Positions 10,140 through 20,845 of a stretch of DNA of 64,000 nt are shown piece by piece. The notes below the pieces were generated by a model. That model was not told where the DNA came from and ran no database searches. It worked only from the letters and a program-made list of their open reading frames with translations. The translations under genes and the position numbers were made by a program. The DNA lies in NCBI GenBank assembly GCA_958450365.1, contig CAUEEP010000881.1, positions 310,001 to 374,000 on the forward strand. Reading direction: 5' to 3'. The number at the start of each line of letters is the position of its first letter. The first letter of the stretch is position 1. Origin of the DNA: Mesorhabditis belari (taxonomy: Eukaryota > Nematoda > Chromadorea > Rhabditida > Rhabditidae).

Positions 10140-11242
10140 TACTTCCTGAGTAGCGGGGGCGGACAATTTTTCAAAATCTACTTTTTCTGGACCAGTTTTT
10201 CATGCTGATTCCGGATTTCGACATCCCAAGCCCGGAAAATGCGATTTTATCATCCAAAACAATTTTTTAAAAAAAGCATTTTTTCAGGGGTTTGCCCCTT
10301 TTTCGATGCAAATTTTCTGTTCCGATTCAGATGTATTTAAAATGAATGAAAAAGTAGAGTTCGAAAAACAATTGGCCTATTAACAAACAACAATGGCTTA
10401 ACGTTCTAAAAAAGATGCAGACGAAAAAGAGAATGAAATTTTGCCCACTTTCTAGCCTTTCATAGAAAATTAAACAAACATTGAATACTCAGTTAAATGA
10501 TTGAATACTTTCCGACACATTTTCATTTTGAAAGGTACGGTGTTTCTTAGTTGCAATTTAGGAAATGTTTTTTTGTTGTTTTTTGTGAAGCAGCTTGTGG
10601 GGAAACAATGACGGTTGGAAAGAATATCGACATTTTGCAGGGCAGCATAGACAAATTGTACTATTGCATCAATCGAACTTCGAAAGTCGGCCTATTTCTG
10701 ATGAAAACCTAACCGTTGCTTAGATTTGTGCTGTATGTGTCGTTGAAAAACATCGATTGCATGAGACAGCTCGACTGTTGAAAAGGGAAAGATGTTGGAG
10801 ATTATATTGTTATTTATTTAGATCTGACCACATTTTTCAAAAATCGCCAAAGCTTCAAATGCGTTTCTACAAAGATCTACAAATAGAGGAGTAAAAATAA
10901 AAATCCCCTAACTTTTCAAGGTCGCGTTTTGTAGATAGGTCACATACCCCGGGTCGATTCCGAGTTAGAACAGTTCCCTAGTTAAGTGCAATTTAGGAAA
11001 TGTTTTTGTTCTTTATTGTTTAGGCAGCAAGTTTTGTTCGTGGAAGTTTACTTTGGCTTGAAAAGCGGAAAAATTTTCTTTTCTGGTGCATCCGTTTTTC
11101 CTCGACAACCACAACCTCAAGATTAGCCTCGTAAATTTAAATGGTCTTCGGCAAATTTAAACTTCTATAGCGTACAGTGACGTGAATGGTATAAAATGGG
11201 TTCCTCTCCTCGGAATCGATTTCAGTTGCTTACATTGAAAAT
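10140..11242. repeat. Upstream flank of gene B, inverted copy of 17.26-18.37 kb
   Basis: Contains, in order, GC-rich CCCGC near 10150, a stretch shared by all gene flanks, a decayed B-box piece (10620-10795, plus strand, SIDKLYYC and CAVC...HETARLLK) and the dispersed module described at 7.1 kb. No independent gene. Its mirror image precedes gene C, so B and C form a head-to-head inverted pair. Confidence 0.65.
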
Positions 11243-11407
11243 AATTCAAAAAATAAAAAATAATTTTTAAAAATTTTTTCAAATACCAAAAAAAAAAAAA
11301 ATATATCCCAAAAAAAAAAAAAAAAAAAAAAAAAGAAAAAAAGGAGAGGGGGGGTTTTTTAATTAAAAAAAAAAAAAAGGGGTTTGGGGTTAAAAAAAAA
11401 GAAAGGG

Positions 11408-11455
<48 letters not shown>

Positions 11456-11640
11456 AAGGAGGGAGATGGAGGGCCGGGGGCGGAAGGAGGAAGGAGGGAG
11501 AAGAGGAAGAGGAAGGGGGGGGGGGGGGGGGAGGATAAGAGAGAAAAAGGGAGGGGGGGGGGGGGGAATGAAAGAGAAGAGAAAGGGGAGGGAGAAAAAA
11601 AAAAAAAAAAAAAACCAAAGGGAGAGAAAAAAAGAGGGTT
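11243..11640. other. Homopolymer-degenerate island, probable assembly artefact
   Basis: About 400 bases of A runs, then G-rich runs, with hardly any mixed sequence. The inverted partner shows what should be here: flanks on both sides match 6.85 and 7.25 kb, which are about 396 bases apart in normal sequence. The long open frames here encode only poly-Lys, poly-Phe or poly-Pro and are not genes. Confidence 0.75.
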
Positions 11641-12020
11641 GAAGCTGTCCAATATCAGTCTCCGTACGCAATTCTAACATTAAATGGAACTCGATTGATG
11701 AAAAAGTCCACCTCTACACGACACTGAAAACACAAAGCCACGGCAAAGAAGTGGCAAAAGAGACTGCAAAACTGGAGTGGTACAAAAGTGAGCTTCTAGA
11801 CTCAGCAAGAAGATCTGAGCCGCAAAAAAGCCAGACGGCGTTCATCAAATACTCCAAAAAAAGCCTCGGTGCCAGTAATCAAATAATCTAGGCTGGCAAT
11901 TTAAATTAAATTTATTGAAATAAAAAATGAACACTCCGTTTGATAAAAGTGTTTTGAACACGTAAACGAATAAAAAACCAACACGATATTTAACAAAGGA
12001 CAAAATACTTTAGAAACTTG
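11641..12020. repeat. Inverted copies of 6.69-6.85 kb and of 0.56-0.65 kb
   Basis: 11641-11830 matches the reverse complement of 6.69-6.85 kb. 11880-12020 matches the reverse complement of the AATAAA-containing stretch at 560-650 (and 15.6 kb). No separate gene is seen. Confidence 0.55.
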
Positions 12021-12249
12021 AAAAACAATTAGTCAAAGAGAACTCGACTCGATTAGGCTAAAAAATCACAAAGATTTTGATGTATCAATGCTATTATAAT
12101 GGTTGATGAAGATCGACAAATTTATTCAGGAGAAGAGCATTCAGTCATCGTAGAGGATCGGCTGAAAATAATGATTTGAATCATTCACCGTCTAGCTAGA
12201 TAACGCCCGATTTGTGTCACCATTCTGAAACTCACATTTCCATGTGGGA

Positions 12250-13335
12250 CTCCTTTGATGACTTTATCACAGAAGAGAAGATGTCCCTTACCTCCATCTT
12301 CCACACACAACGCCTTCTTCCAATCTTAAACCATTCAACTTTTCTATACCCATTATATTTCCTCCACTCACCTTTCTTTTTGTTCCATCCTGACTTGGGA
12401 TTTGTTCTTTGAGAGCCTTGACAAAACATTGCTCATGAGCGAAGAATTTGGGGACTGTGTGATTGCATTCAAGCCGTAAGATTTGAGTTGAGTATTCTTT
12501 TAAAATCAAATACCAAAAAAGAATTCTCGAATCCATAAGCGAACTCTTTTCACAAGTGACACATGGTTTCTGGGTGAGCTCAGCTTGTGGGATTGATTGT
12601 GTGGGTGGAGGTGACGGGGCTGTGAGAAGAGGCTCGGGGGTCCACGGGGTGAAACGGAATCTGAACAATTAAGTTAAGAGCAGCTTTACTGCGTGGATTT
12701 TGGAAATTTTTAAAACATTGGTAATGTTCAATTTCTTTGTTGAGTTGCTCAATTCACCTCACTTTTGTCGATCCTTGTGGCGGTTTCGTGATTGGCTTCT
12801 TCTTGACCTCTTCTCTAAAAACAAGAAAAGTTATGTATCATTGCTATAATTTGAACATTTAGTTATTATACTCGCTTTGGTTTCTCATCAGCTGAGCTCG
12901 TTGTGGGTAAACTTGTCGATGGCTTGATCTTGCCCACTTGTTCTCTAAAAAATAGGCTATTGATATAGAAACCGGTACCTTCAGAACTTTTATTTGTCTA
13001 TCACTTAAATACGGCTTACCTGAGCTCCCAGCAGATGATGATTGTAAAGAAGAGAGCAGACACCGGCGAGACACTGTACTGACACATGTTCTCTGAAAGT
13101 TACAATTATAAGAATTGCAAAGTTTTAGGGTTTTACTAAACGAATACGCACCTTCGAGTCGTTCCATAGCCATGCCAGCCGTGGCAAACCGTCGATTCCA
13201 GTAAATATAGTTTTCCCTGTTACTGGTAGCCGCCTTACATTTCAAAATGATATAATCGAGTAGATCCTTGCTCAAGACGTTTGTCAAATATTTAATGGCA
13301 ACTAAAAAAATAATTAAATACATTTTTTCGAACAA
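12250..13335 (-). CDS. RING-like zinc-finger protein with N-terminal repeated domain
   Basis: Minus strand, exons: an N-terminal domain (about 13300-13152) with YLTNVLSKDLLDYI and YWNRRFATAGMAMERLEG; one or more short exons (13.02-13.09 kb); Pro/Ser/Thr/Lys linkers (12.88-12.96 and 12.78-12.81 kb: TSLPTTSSADEKPK, KKKPITKPPQG); then an exon starting FTPWTPEPLL with CVTC, LECNH, H-x2-C (12668-12330) and a last exon with RRRCVW. The Cys/His spacing suggests a RING variant. The N-terminal domain recurs in the exons up to 15 kb. Exon joins are inferred; a true start codon was not fixed. Confidence 0.5.
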
Positions 13336-13362
13336 ACCTTTGACTGGCGGTTGAGAGTTCTC

Positions 13363-14200
13363 TCACAATTCATCGATTCTCTTAATCACTTTGATGTAGC
13401 GTTCATGTTTCGCCCAATCGTTCCCCGAGCCACCGAGTTTCCCAAAAATCGCCAAGGCTTTTTTGTCGGTGAGAAGATCGACGACAAAGTTGAGAACATA
13501 TCGTTGTGGATCCTCTACAACCCCTTTTGGCACATCCAACGTCGATGTTATTCTGAAAAAAACAATAATCATTATAGGCTTCACGCTGAATTTTCACTTT
13601 ACAAAAGCTTTATCAATTTAAAATTCATTCCAATCACCTGTCCTTCCAGAAGCGAAATTTCCAAACCAAGAAAGCCACGGAGAAGCTGGTTAGCGAACGG
13701 AAAAAGCGCAGCTCGGACGCACGAGATAGATCGGATAAAGCTGAAACACGCTTTAAACCAGACACGATACTCATAATATACCTTCCGTTTTACTTCGATG
13801 TATTGCTTGGTGAACGCTTTCGAAACGATCAGTCCATAGAACGAAATGAGAGATGTCACTGATCAGCTCATCGATTCGTTGGTAGAAAAGTTTGAGGAGA
13901 GTTTCGTCAAACAAATGATCCAGCTAATGGCTTTTAAATATATAATCAACTACAATCAGCTTCTTAACAGTAATAAAATGTCGAACAAAGAGTTTTGTGG
14001 AGTTGATGCATGAGCAATTGTGCCTCGTCGTTTGTCTGTTTCCACCGATCACAATCTGATTCCAATTCATCGGATAACTTCTTGTTCAGTTGCTTCAACG
14101 TTTCTTTTCCGAGGAAATCTTCCAAAAAGTTTGTGATTCCCATTCCGCAAGTGGCAAATTTTGATTCTGAAAACGTTCAATCCGTTTCTCTTTAAAAACT
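13363..14200 (-). CDS. Exons of the unknown repeated-domain family
   Basis: At least three minus-strand exons can be read. One (about 14170-14010) has FATCGMGITNFLEDFLGKET and a helical, charged continuation. One (about 13925-13795) has LDHLFDETLLKLFYQRIDEL and FVLWTDRFESVHQAI. One (about 13555-13365) has TSTLDVPKGVVEDPQRYVL and FGKLGGSGNDWAKHERYIK. The recurring pattern W-x-x-R-F-x..V/A-x2-A-(M-E-R-L) links these with the exons at 13.2 and 14.7 kb. I do not recognise the family; predicted helical, cytoplasmic, no signal peptide seen. Boundaries approximate. Confidence 0.45.
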
Positions 14201-14639
14201 TTTGCATACCGGTCGTCAACTGCTCGCTTCTGATATAAAGGTAGCCTTTTGTGGACGTTGCTTGATCAAATGGACTTCTGAATGACGATAGTAATTTGTG
14301 TTCTCAAAAAGAAACTGATTTTTTTCGAAATTGAATGAAAAATAAGCAGAAAATAAAAACACACGAAGCTTGACCCCTCTTGTTCTTGATCTTCGCTCCA
14401 CGTTTTGTCCTGTAAATTGAAGATTTAACACTACCCCCTCTTTTTCGATTACCCCATTTGTTCGAAAAGATCCCAACTAAAGCCAATAAGAGCGGTCATT
14501 ATGAACATAGCGAAGTGAAGATGTGGATCATCTGGTGGAGATTGCCCTTTTTCGAAAGTTGATGAGTGCTAGGTTAAATTGTGTAACAACTTCAAAAATT
14601 AAGAAAGAAATAAAACTTCAATAAAACCAACGCTTCAAA

Positions 14640-15177
14640 CATCCCAATCGTTCCATGGCCAATTTGACCTCATCAAATCGACCACTCCAATAGTTGAACA
14701 GATTGACATCGTTGACCGTCTCCTCGTATTTATTCGTCAGGTATTGAGTGTCCGCTTGACCGATTGCCTTGATCAGAAAGGCATGATATTGTGGCAGCTC
14801 GTTGGCTAAAAAACTTCATTCATGTCAAAGAAACTATTCGTAATTTCTGATTTCCTTTGCTACAAGCTACAAGGCTCCGAAAGGTTTGTAAGCGCATTAT
14901 TCCAAACTTTTAACTCATCAAAAGTTAAAATTTCCGCAAGATTTTTCTGTTTCCCGTAAAAACAATTGATAATACACTTTTTACATCAAATAACCAACTT
15001 GTTATCAGTTGCTCTTGCATTGACGAGCATCCTGTGTAGAGCATCCAATTGTTGAAATTCTACGCATCAATCTTCCCACCACATCGTCGATGAAGACTCG
15101 CGAATCGCTCCACCCCAAGCAGTTCCATCAAAAAATTCTTGATGAACTTTCCGCATTCATCGAAATTCATTTTCTCT
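14640..15177 (-). pseudogene. Repeated-domain exons, copy 2, with a nonsense codon
   Basis: Minus strand. The exon at 15177-15030 begins MNFDECGKFIKNFL as at 1-131. Here a TAG occurs at 15060-15062, where the other copy has GAG in KIDAENF. A second exon (about 14810-14640) reads ANELPQYHAFLIKAIGQADT, then LFNYWSGRFDEVKLAMERLG, the same domain as at 13.2 kb. The nonsense codon suggests a pseudogene, unless the exon ends earlier. The stretch 14200-14640 contains only part of an intron or intergenic sequence. Confidence 0.5.
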
Positions 15178-15605
15178 AAAAAGTTTCAAATAACAAAACG
15201 CCTCGAAATAAAATCAGCTTACCGATGTATGACCACAAGGAATTAGCTTGTAGAGAGTTTGTGGAGAACATTTCTGAAATGAAGCGTTTAGATTTGAATA
15301 AAAAGCAAAATGATCAACAAATAAATGACATAAAATTTCAAGAAATTGTGAAGTGAAATCGCCATTGACTGAGCAGATTTTCATCAAATCGATACTTGAG
15401 CGACAATCTCGTGAATGTTTTGCATAAATTTCTCATGTCAACCAGGGAAAGTTCAAGAAATGAATTTAATTGAGCAATGGAATAATTTCCTAGTGTAATG
15501 CTTTACAAAATACATGCACATACAAAGCACCCAGAAGGATCGGCGAAATTTTATGTAGAAGAAACTGTTCAGACAACGAAGAAAGTAAAGTATTGTTTTT
15601 TTGTT

Positions 15606-15845
15606 AAACATTGTGTTGGTTTTTTATTCGCTTAAGTGTTCAAAACACTTGTATCAAACGGAGTGTTCATTTTTCATTTCAATAAATGTTTGACTTCCAA
15701 GCCAAGCCTAGCTTTGAAAAGGATATTTATGAAAGGATATAACTGTTTTTCATGGAGCAAGGAAATCACCGATATCAATGATTTCATCAGATTTTGCCCG
15801 CATCGCTGGTACCAGCCAGATCCTCATCCCTCATTGTAATTTGTA
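15606..15845 (+). other. Conserved short open frame, copy 2
   Basis: Direct duplicate of 562-800, with the same ...FCPHRWYQPDPHPSL ending. The whole block 15.04-16.75 kb repeats 1-1.57 kb in the same orientation. The stretch 15180-15605 is the counterpart of 132-561 and has no visible gene. Confidence 0.35.
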
Positions 15846-15970
15846 AAACCTAAAATAGAGTTATATAAAATTAATAGTCAAAATCTATGATCCAAAAAAG
15901 TCAAAAGAATTCAGTCTGATCTGTTTCATGCCAAACGCCATAATTATAGTTCAAATTTGATGATTTTGTT

Positions 15971-16362
15971 TCAAAATTTTTTCCAAACCTTTGTGAGCAT
16001 TTTCTTCTCTCGCACGATCATATGAATAAGTTGACCTGTGACTGGATAACAGTGAGAATCAGTTCGGGAATATGCGGGAAAGGTCAGAACCTCCTCGAAG
16101 TTAGGTACTGGTTTTGGCGGTGTTCTCAGAAATAAATAAAACGAAGGGACAGTTGGGACTCCAAAAGCCTTAGCCTCAGCCTCTTTCTTCGCATTCCACG
16201 CATACCACTCCTGTTCATAGTTTGCGGAGAATTTCACAAATTTTGTGCTATTCAGCCACTCGAGACTTGGTAAATCTGCAAAGGTTCTCGTTTCCCAGGC
16301 ATCCGGCGTCAGATTGTCAATCGTCGATGTCAATGCCAATCGAATGAGAATATTTATCACAG
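15971..16362 (-). CDS. Unknown 3' terminal exon, fuller copy
   Basis: After a CGTTCAG acceptor the minus strand reads AVINILIRLALTSTIDNLTP, then DAWETRTFADLPSLEWLN, FGVPTVPSFYLFLRTPPKPV and a C-terminal TGQLIHMIVREKKML, stopping at 15971. No signal peptide or known motif. As it lies upstream on the same strand as the repeated-domain exons it may be the 3' end of a separate gene. The copy at 927-1172 lacks its first third. No family recognised. Confidence 0.45.
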
Positions 16363-16369
16363 CTGAACG

Positions 16370-17890
16370 TTAGGAAAATAGGGCATTTGAGCGTTTCGTT
16401 TCCACTACACGTTGACTTGTGTGCTTAAATATTGTTGTCCAATTCTTTTCTTTCTTACCGTGGCCCAAAATCACACGAATCAAACAATCCCACACATTTT
16501 CACTTCTCATACACTTCTTGCAATAATTGCCGAAACAGCAACCAGCCCAACTTTCGTACCTTGTATACGCCTGAAAATGGCTGATTAGTTGTTGAAAACT
16601 CGGCTTACGCCGAGCATAAGTCTGATTGAATATCTTTCATTTTGTATGAAAATCGCGCAATATTTAACAGGCTTAAGTCGCACTAAACCTTCGTACCTGT
16701 ACACTAAACTGTACTAAACCTACACTAAACTAAACGCACTAAACAGCACAAATCTAAACAACGATTAGGTTTTCCCTGTTACAGAACGGGTCAAAATATT
16801 GGGTTGGGGAGAATGAGTCGGCGCCGAAAATCAAAGAAATTTCTAAAACTTATAGCAGACTTTGTCAAATGATATGCGTTTGATATCCGTAGAAGGGTAA
16901 CTAATTCTCTACAAAATAATATTTAAAAGAGAACCAAACAGCGCCTCAACTCAACAAAGGATCATTTTTTCACAAAATCGATAAACTGTCATCTAGAGTA
17001 AACGGTTGGAGGGATCTTCCTGAAAATTTGGTAACTTATGTAATTGAGTGTGCTCTATCTTTTTTATCTAAACACCAAAGGAGGTTTATGTGGAAGAAAC
17101 TGTTCAAGCAATGAGTCGGACGGCAAAGTCCTTTTTGTGTAGAAAGTTTTCAAACGTTGCTGTTTTCCGAATCTGTCCTCTTTTTAGTAAAATTAGTTAA
17201 GGCGTAATCTATTGCCAATTTAGGTACTGTAGCAAGCTTTCATACATATAATTGATTGTGAGAATACAATCAATGTAAGCAAGTGAAATCGATTCCGAGG
17301 AGAGGAACCCATTTTATACCATTCACGTCACTGTACGCTATAGAAGTTTAAATTTGCCGAAGAGCATTTAAACTTACGAGGCTAATGTTGAGGTTGTGGT
17401 TGTCGAGGAAAAACGGATGCACCAAAAGAGAAAATTTTTCCGCTTTTGAAGCCAAAGTAAACTTCAACGAACAAAACTTGCTGCTTTTAAAAAAAACAAA
17501 AAAATATTTCCTAAATTGCACTTAACTAGGGAACTGTAGCCTATCTACAAAACGCGACCTTGAAAAGTTAGGGGATACGTGTTTTTTATTTTTACTCCTC
17601 TATTTGTAAATCTTTGTAGAAACGCGTTTGAAGTTTTGGCGATTTTTGAAAAATCTGATCACATCTATATCAATAACAATATAATCTCAATACATATTTC
17701 CCTTTTCAACAGTCGAGCTGTCTCATGCAATCGATGTTTTTCAACGACACATACAGCACAAATCTAAGCAACGGTTAGGTTTTCATCAGAAATAGGCCGA
17801 CTTTCGAAGTTCGATTGATGCAATAGTACAATTTGTCTATGCTGCCCTGCAAAATGTCGATATTCTTTCCAACCGTCATTGTTTCCCCAC
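16370..17890. repeat. Composite of duplicated flanks with a B-box relic
   Basis: 16380-16765 repeats 1.2-1.59 kb. At about 16765 the sequence jumps inside the B-box relic, joining TTAGG to TTTTCCCTGTTACAG, which is 270 bases apart in copy 1. 16795-17090 is AT-rich and unique, starting with a GGTTGGGG stretch that faintly resembles a mariner end. 17090-17650 is a direct copy of the 7.1-7.7 kb module. 17700-17870 is a minus-strand B-box relic. Confidence 0.5.
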
Positions 17891-18371
17891 AAGCTGCTTC
17901 ACAAAAAACAACAAAAAAACATTTCCTAAATTGCACCTAAGAAACACCGTACCTTTCAAAATGAAAATGTGTCGGAAAGTATTCAATCATTTAACTGAGT
18001 ATTCAATGTTTGTTTAATTTTCTATGAAAGGCTAGAAAGTGGGCAAAATTTCATTCTCTTTTTCGTCTGCATCTTTTTTAGAACATTAAGCTATTCTTGT
18101 TTGTTAATAGGCCAATTGTTTTTCGAACTCTACTTTTTCATTCATTTTAAATACATCTGAATCGGAACAGAAAATATTCATCGAAAAAGGGGCAAACCCC
18201 TTAAAAAATGCTTTTTTTAAAAAATTGTTTTGGATGATAAAACCGCATTTTCCGGACTGGGGATGTCGAAATTCGGAATCGGCATGAAAAACTGGTCAAG
18301 AAAAAGTAGATTTTGGAAAAATTGCCCCTCCCCCCCGCTACTCAGGTCATTGTTCCCTGATCATTGTTTCT

Positions 18372-18380
18372 TTTCAGGAA
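18372..18380 (+). promoter_or_regulatory. Probable trans-splice acceptor of gene C
   Basis: CTTTTCAG lies three bases before the ATG (TTTTCAG|GAAATG), with no room for an upstream coding exon. In nematodes such a site commonly receives a spliced leader. The same arrangement precedes genes B and D. Confidence 0.5.
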
Positions 18381-19951
18381 ATGAAAGTCTTTCAGTCTCT
18401 CAACTGCGTTGTCTGCAAAATGCCATGTGAGTTATGCGTTTTATTTGATTCTATAGAATACTACATGCCTAAGTGCACTGTGTTAATTTGTTACTTTCAG
18501 TTGCTCGAAAGCCCAACGAGGCTCGATCACCACGACATTTATACTGCGGATTGGCGATGTGTCACGAATGTTTCGAGAAGGAGATGCGGTTGGAGAATGA
18601 GGAGGGGAAACATCGATGTGTTCGGGAAGATTGCTTTGACAATCCCAATTTTGCATTTTACCTGATTAGTAAGTGAATTTGTTTTGTTTAAAGTGGACAC
18701 GGCGCAGCTTTTTAAAAATAAAAGAATATTATTTACTTGTATTTCCGATTTAGATGTTCTATCGCAAGAAGATTCCTTGGCACTTTCACCTTTGGGAGAT
18801 GGTTATTTGCTTGTCAAGGTCTTTCTTGCTCTTTATGTAGATCAGTTTCGTTTAGCCCTTCAAAATTCCCGAATGTCCAATTTGTCACGATGAATGTAAG
18901 TGTTTTATTGTTTATTTGGGGAATAAAGTATTCATTTTGGTTGAACATTTATGTTGAATTTAGATTCGAATCAAGTTGACGGAAAGAATTCGTTTTCACT
19001 CTATTGCAATCACCTTATCTGTACGGAATGTTCTCTGAAGAATCGCACGCCAAACACGGATGCGGAAACAAAGGAATGGCCCCACCAGTTTACTTGCTCA
19101 ATTTGTAACGAAGAGAGCGTTTTCGATGATGAGGTGCTGGTTGATCGATTTCAAGGTAATTGCTATAATTTAAAGGCACTTTCATCTGTTAGATTTCTTG
19201 AATGAATTGCCAATGATGACACGTCAAATGGAAGGAATGAGGAATCCTCGTGTTTGTGATGATTGCAAGGAGACGGTATAGTTTGAAAGATTAAATTAAT
19301 AAAGTCAACTTCCAGCGCAGTATTGACAAGATGTATCACTGTAATAAATGCGATTTGAAGGTTAGTGGGTTAATTGACAAATAGTTTTCCTGTTTAGATT
19401 TGTCCAGATTGCCTTATTGAGGAGCATCTATCTCATGAGAAAACGCGACTTTGGAAGAAAGCAGTGAATTTAAAGTTAGCAAATAAAAAATGATGTATCT
19501 AGCTTTGTGAAATGACCGAGGCTCAACAGAAAGATACGGCCAATGTGGTGAAAACGTACAACGATTTGTTTGCAGGAATGCACGAGAATATTTTGAAGCC
19601 TCTGAAGGCTTTTGGAACGGTATGCGTATTTCGAATTATGTTAATATGCAGATTTTTTTAGAAATTGACTTCGAAAGAAGAAAACTGTATGAACATTTCG
19701 ACATTTGGAGAAGCAAAGAAGACACTTGAAAAATGCGCGTAAGTTTTTCTCTTTGAATGCTTAATAATCCGATTTAGGAAGCTGAGAGAGGACTTTGAGA
19801 CGATTTCGGAGAAACTCATACCTGATTTGCGTCGATATGAGACGAAGGTCAAGGTTAGTTTAAAAGTTTTGTGACTCACCCTTTGAAGTTTTAGATATTG
19901 ACTGAAGCAATTGACAAAGATGATTATCAAGGACTTGAAGATGGATTTTAG
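18381..19951 (+). CDS. Double zinc-finger RING/B-box/coiled-coil protein, copy C
   Basis: Complete, about eleven exons, introns 36-80 nt. Order: MKVFQSLNCVVCKMP and PRHLYCGLAMCHEC with HRCVREDC (finger 1); a linker with LSQEDSLALSPLGDGYLLVK; RING 2 (PECPICHDE, CNHLICTEC, CSIC); a B-box-like module (VCDDC, CNKC, ICPDC, EHLSHE); helical exons (AQQKDTANVVKTYNDLF, EAKKTLEKCA, DLRRYETKVK), stop TAG at 19949. TRIM-like order suggests an E3 ubiquitin ligase in the cytoplasm. Finger 1 has Leu where the RING His normally sits, so it may bind zinc differently or not at all. One intron has a weak donor (GTGAAT) compared with GTGAGT in B. No frame break found. Its mirror-image partner is gene D. Confidence 0.85.
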
Positions 19952-20339
19952 GAGTGAAAGCAGCGATGTGTTTTATCTTGATTTTGCAAATTTGAATCTG
20001 TATTATTTTCTGCCTGTACGAAGCTGTATCACTTTTCAATATTATTTTGTGTTACTTCGATCACATTGATTTTATCGGTGCGATAAATATTTTGGCATAG
20101 AAGTGCCGGTTAAATGGTATATGATTGGTGTCTTGCTGTAGCGGTTTCTCTTTAAAAGTCAGGTTTTGTTTAATTAAGTATCTTGGGGGTTTGACAAAAG
20201 ATATTATAACTTGCTGAGTTTTGTTAGGTGGTTATGGAAAAATAACCTTTAAATTTTTGTTTCGTTCTCGGTAATTTGCTAGTCCAGCAGCTCGGCTTCG
20301 GAGGCTACAGGTATGCGCGAAAATGTCTTTGCTATAGAT

Positions 20340-20845
20340 TTTTTCTCTTCTTTTTCTTTTTTTTTTTCTTCTTTTTTTCCTATAGAAAACGATGTTTTGC
20401 CTTATTTCGCGCGAATGTGGGGAAACAATGACGGTGGGAAAGAAGGCTGGCCGTACAAATATTTTTATCCGTCCTGTAACAGGGAAACTTCTGTCAATGC
20501 AGAAAAAAAAGATCGATTTCAAGGTTTTGTTTTAATTGGTTTTTTTCAAAAAGAAATACACTTTTTAGATTTCTTGGATGAGTTGCCAGATGTTACACGT
20601 CAGATTAAAGGACATCTTGTTTGTGATGGTTGCGAGGACACCGTAAAGCTTTTGATTTGATTAACTAAATTTTGACATTTTGCAGGCCAGCATAGACAAA
20701 ATGTACTATTGCATCAATTGCACTTCGAAAGTCGGCCTATTTTTGATAAAAACCTAACCGTTGTTTAGATTTGTGCTGTATGTGTCGTTGAAAATCATCG
20801 ATTGCATGAGACAGCTCGACTGTTGAAAAGGAAAATATTAGGTTG
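20340..20845 (+). pseudogene. Decayed RING/B-box paralogue, disrupted by a mariner
   Basis: Best-preserved of the relics. Exons: NNDGGKEGWPYKYFYPSC...VNAEKKDRFQ (equivalent to the end of RING 2, with Phe/Tyr replacing the first Cys of the last CxxC), DFLDELPDVTRQIKGHLVC DGCEDT, ASIDKMYYCINC, and ICAVCVVENHRLHETARLLK. Splice sites look sound. A truncated mariner interrupts it right after ...RLLKR, so helical exons are lost. Region 19952-20339 between gene C and this is conserved non-coding DNA. Confidence 0.6.

Noticed and set aside
11157..11680. Long open frames of poly-Phe, poly-Pro and poly-Lys on both strands
   Set aside because: They arise from homopolymer runs in an island that the mirror copy shows to be normal sequence; not proteins.
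13351..13776. 141-codon plus-strand frame
   Set aside because: It is opposite minus-strand exons with better splice sites and conserved patterns; taken as a shadow.
16795..17090. Mariner end at GGGTTGGGGAGAATGAGTCGG
   Set aside because: No matching inverted end or transposase fragment nearby; similarity too weak.
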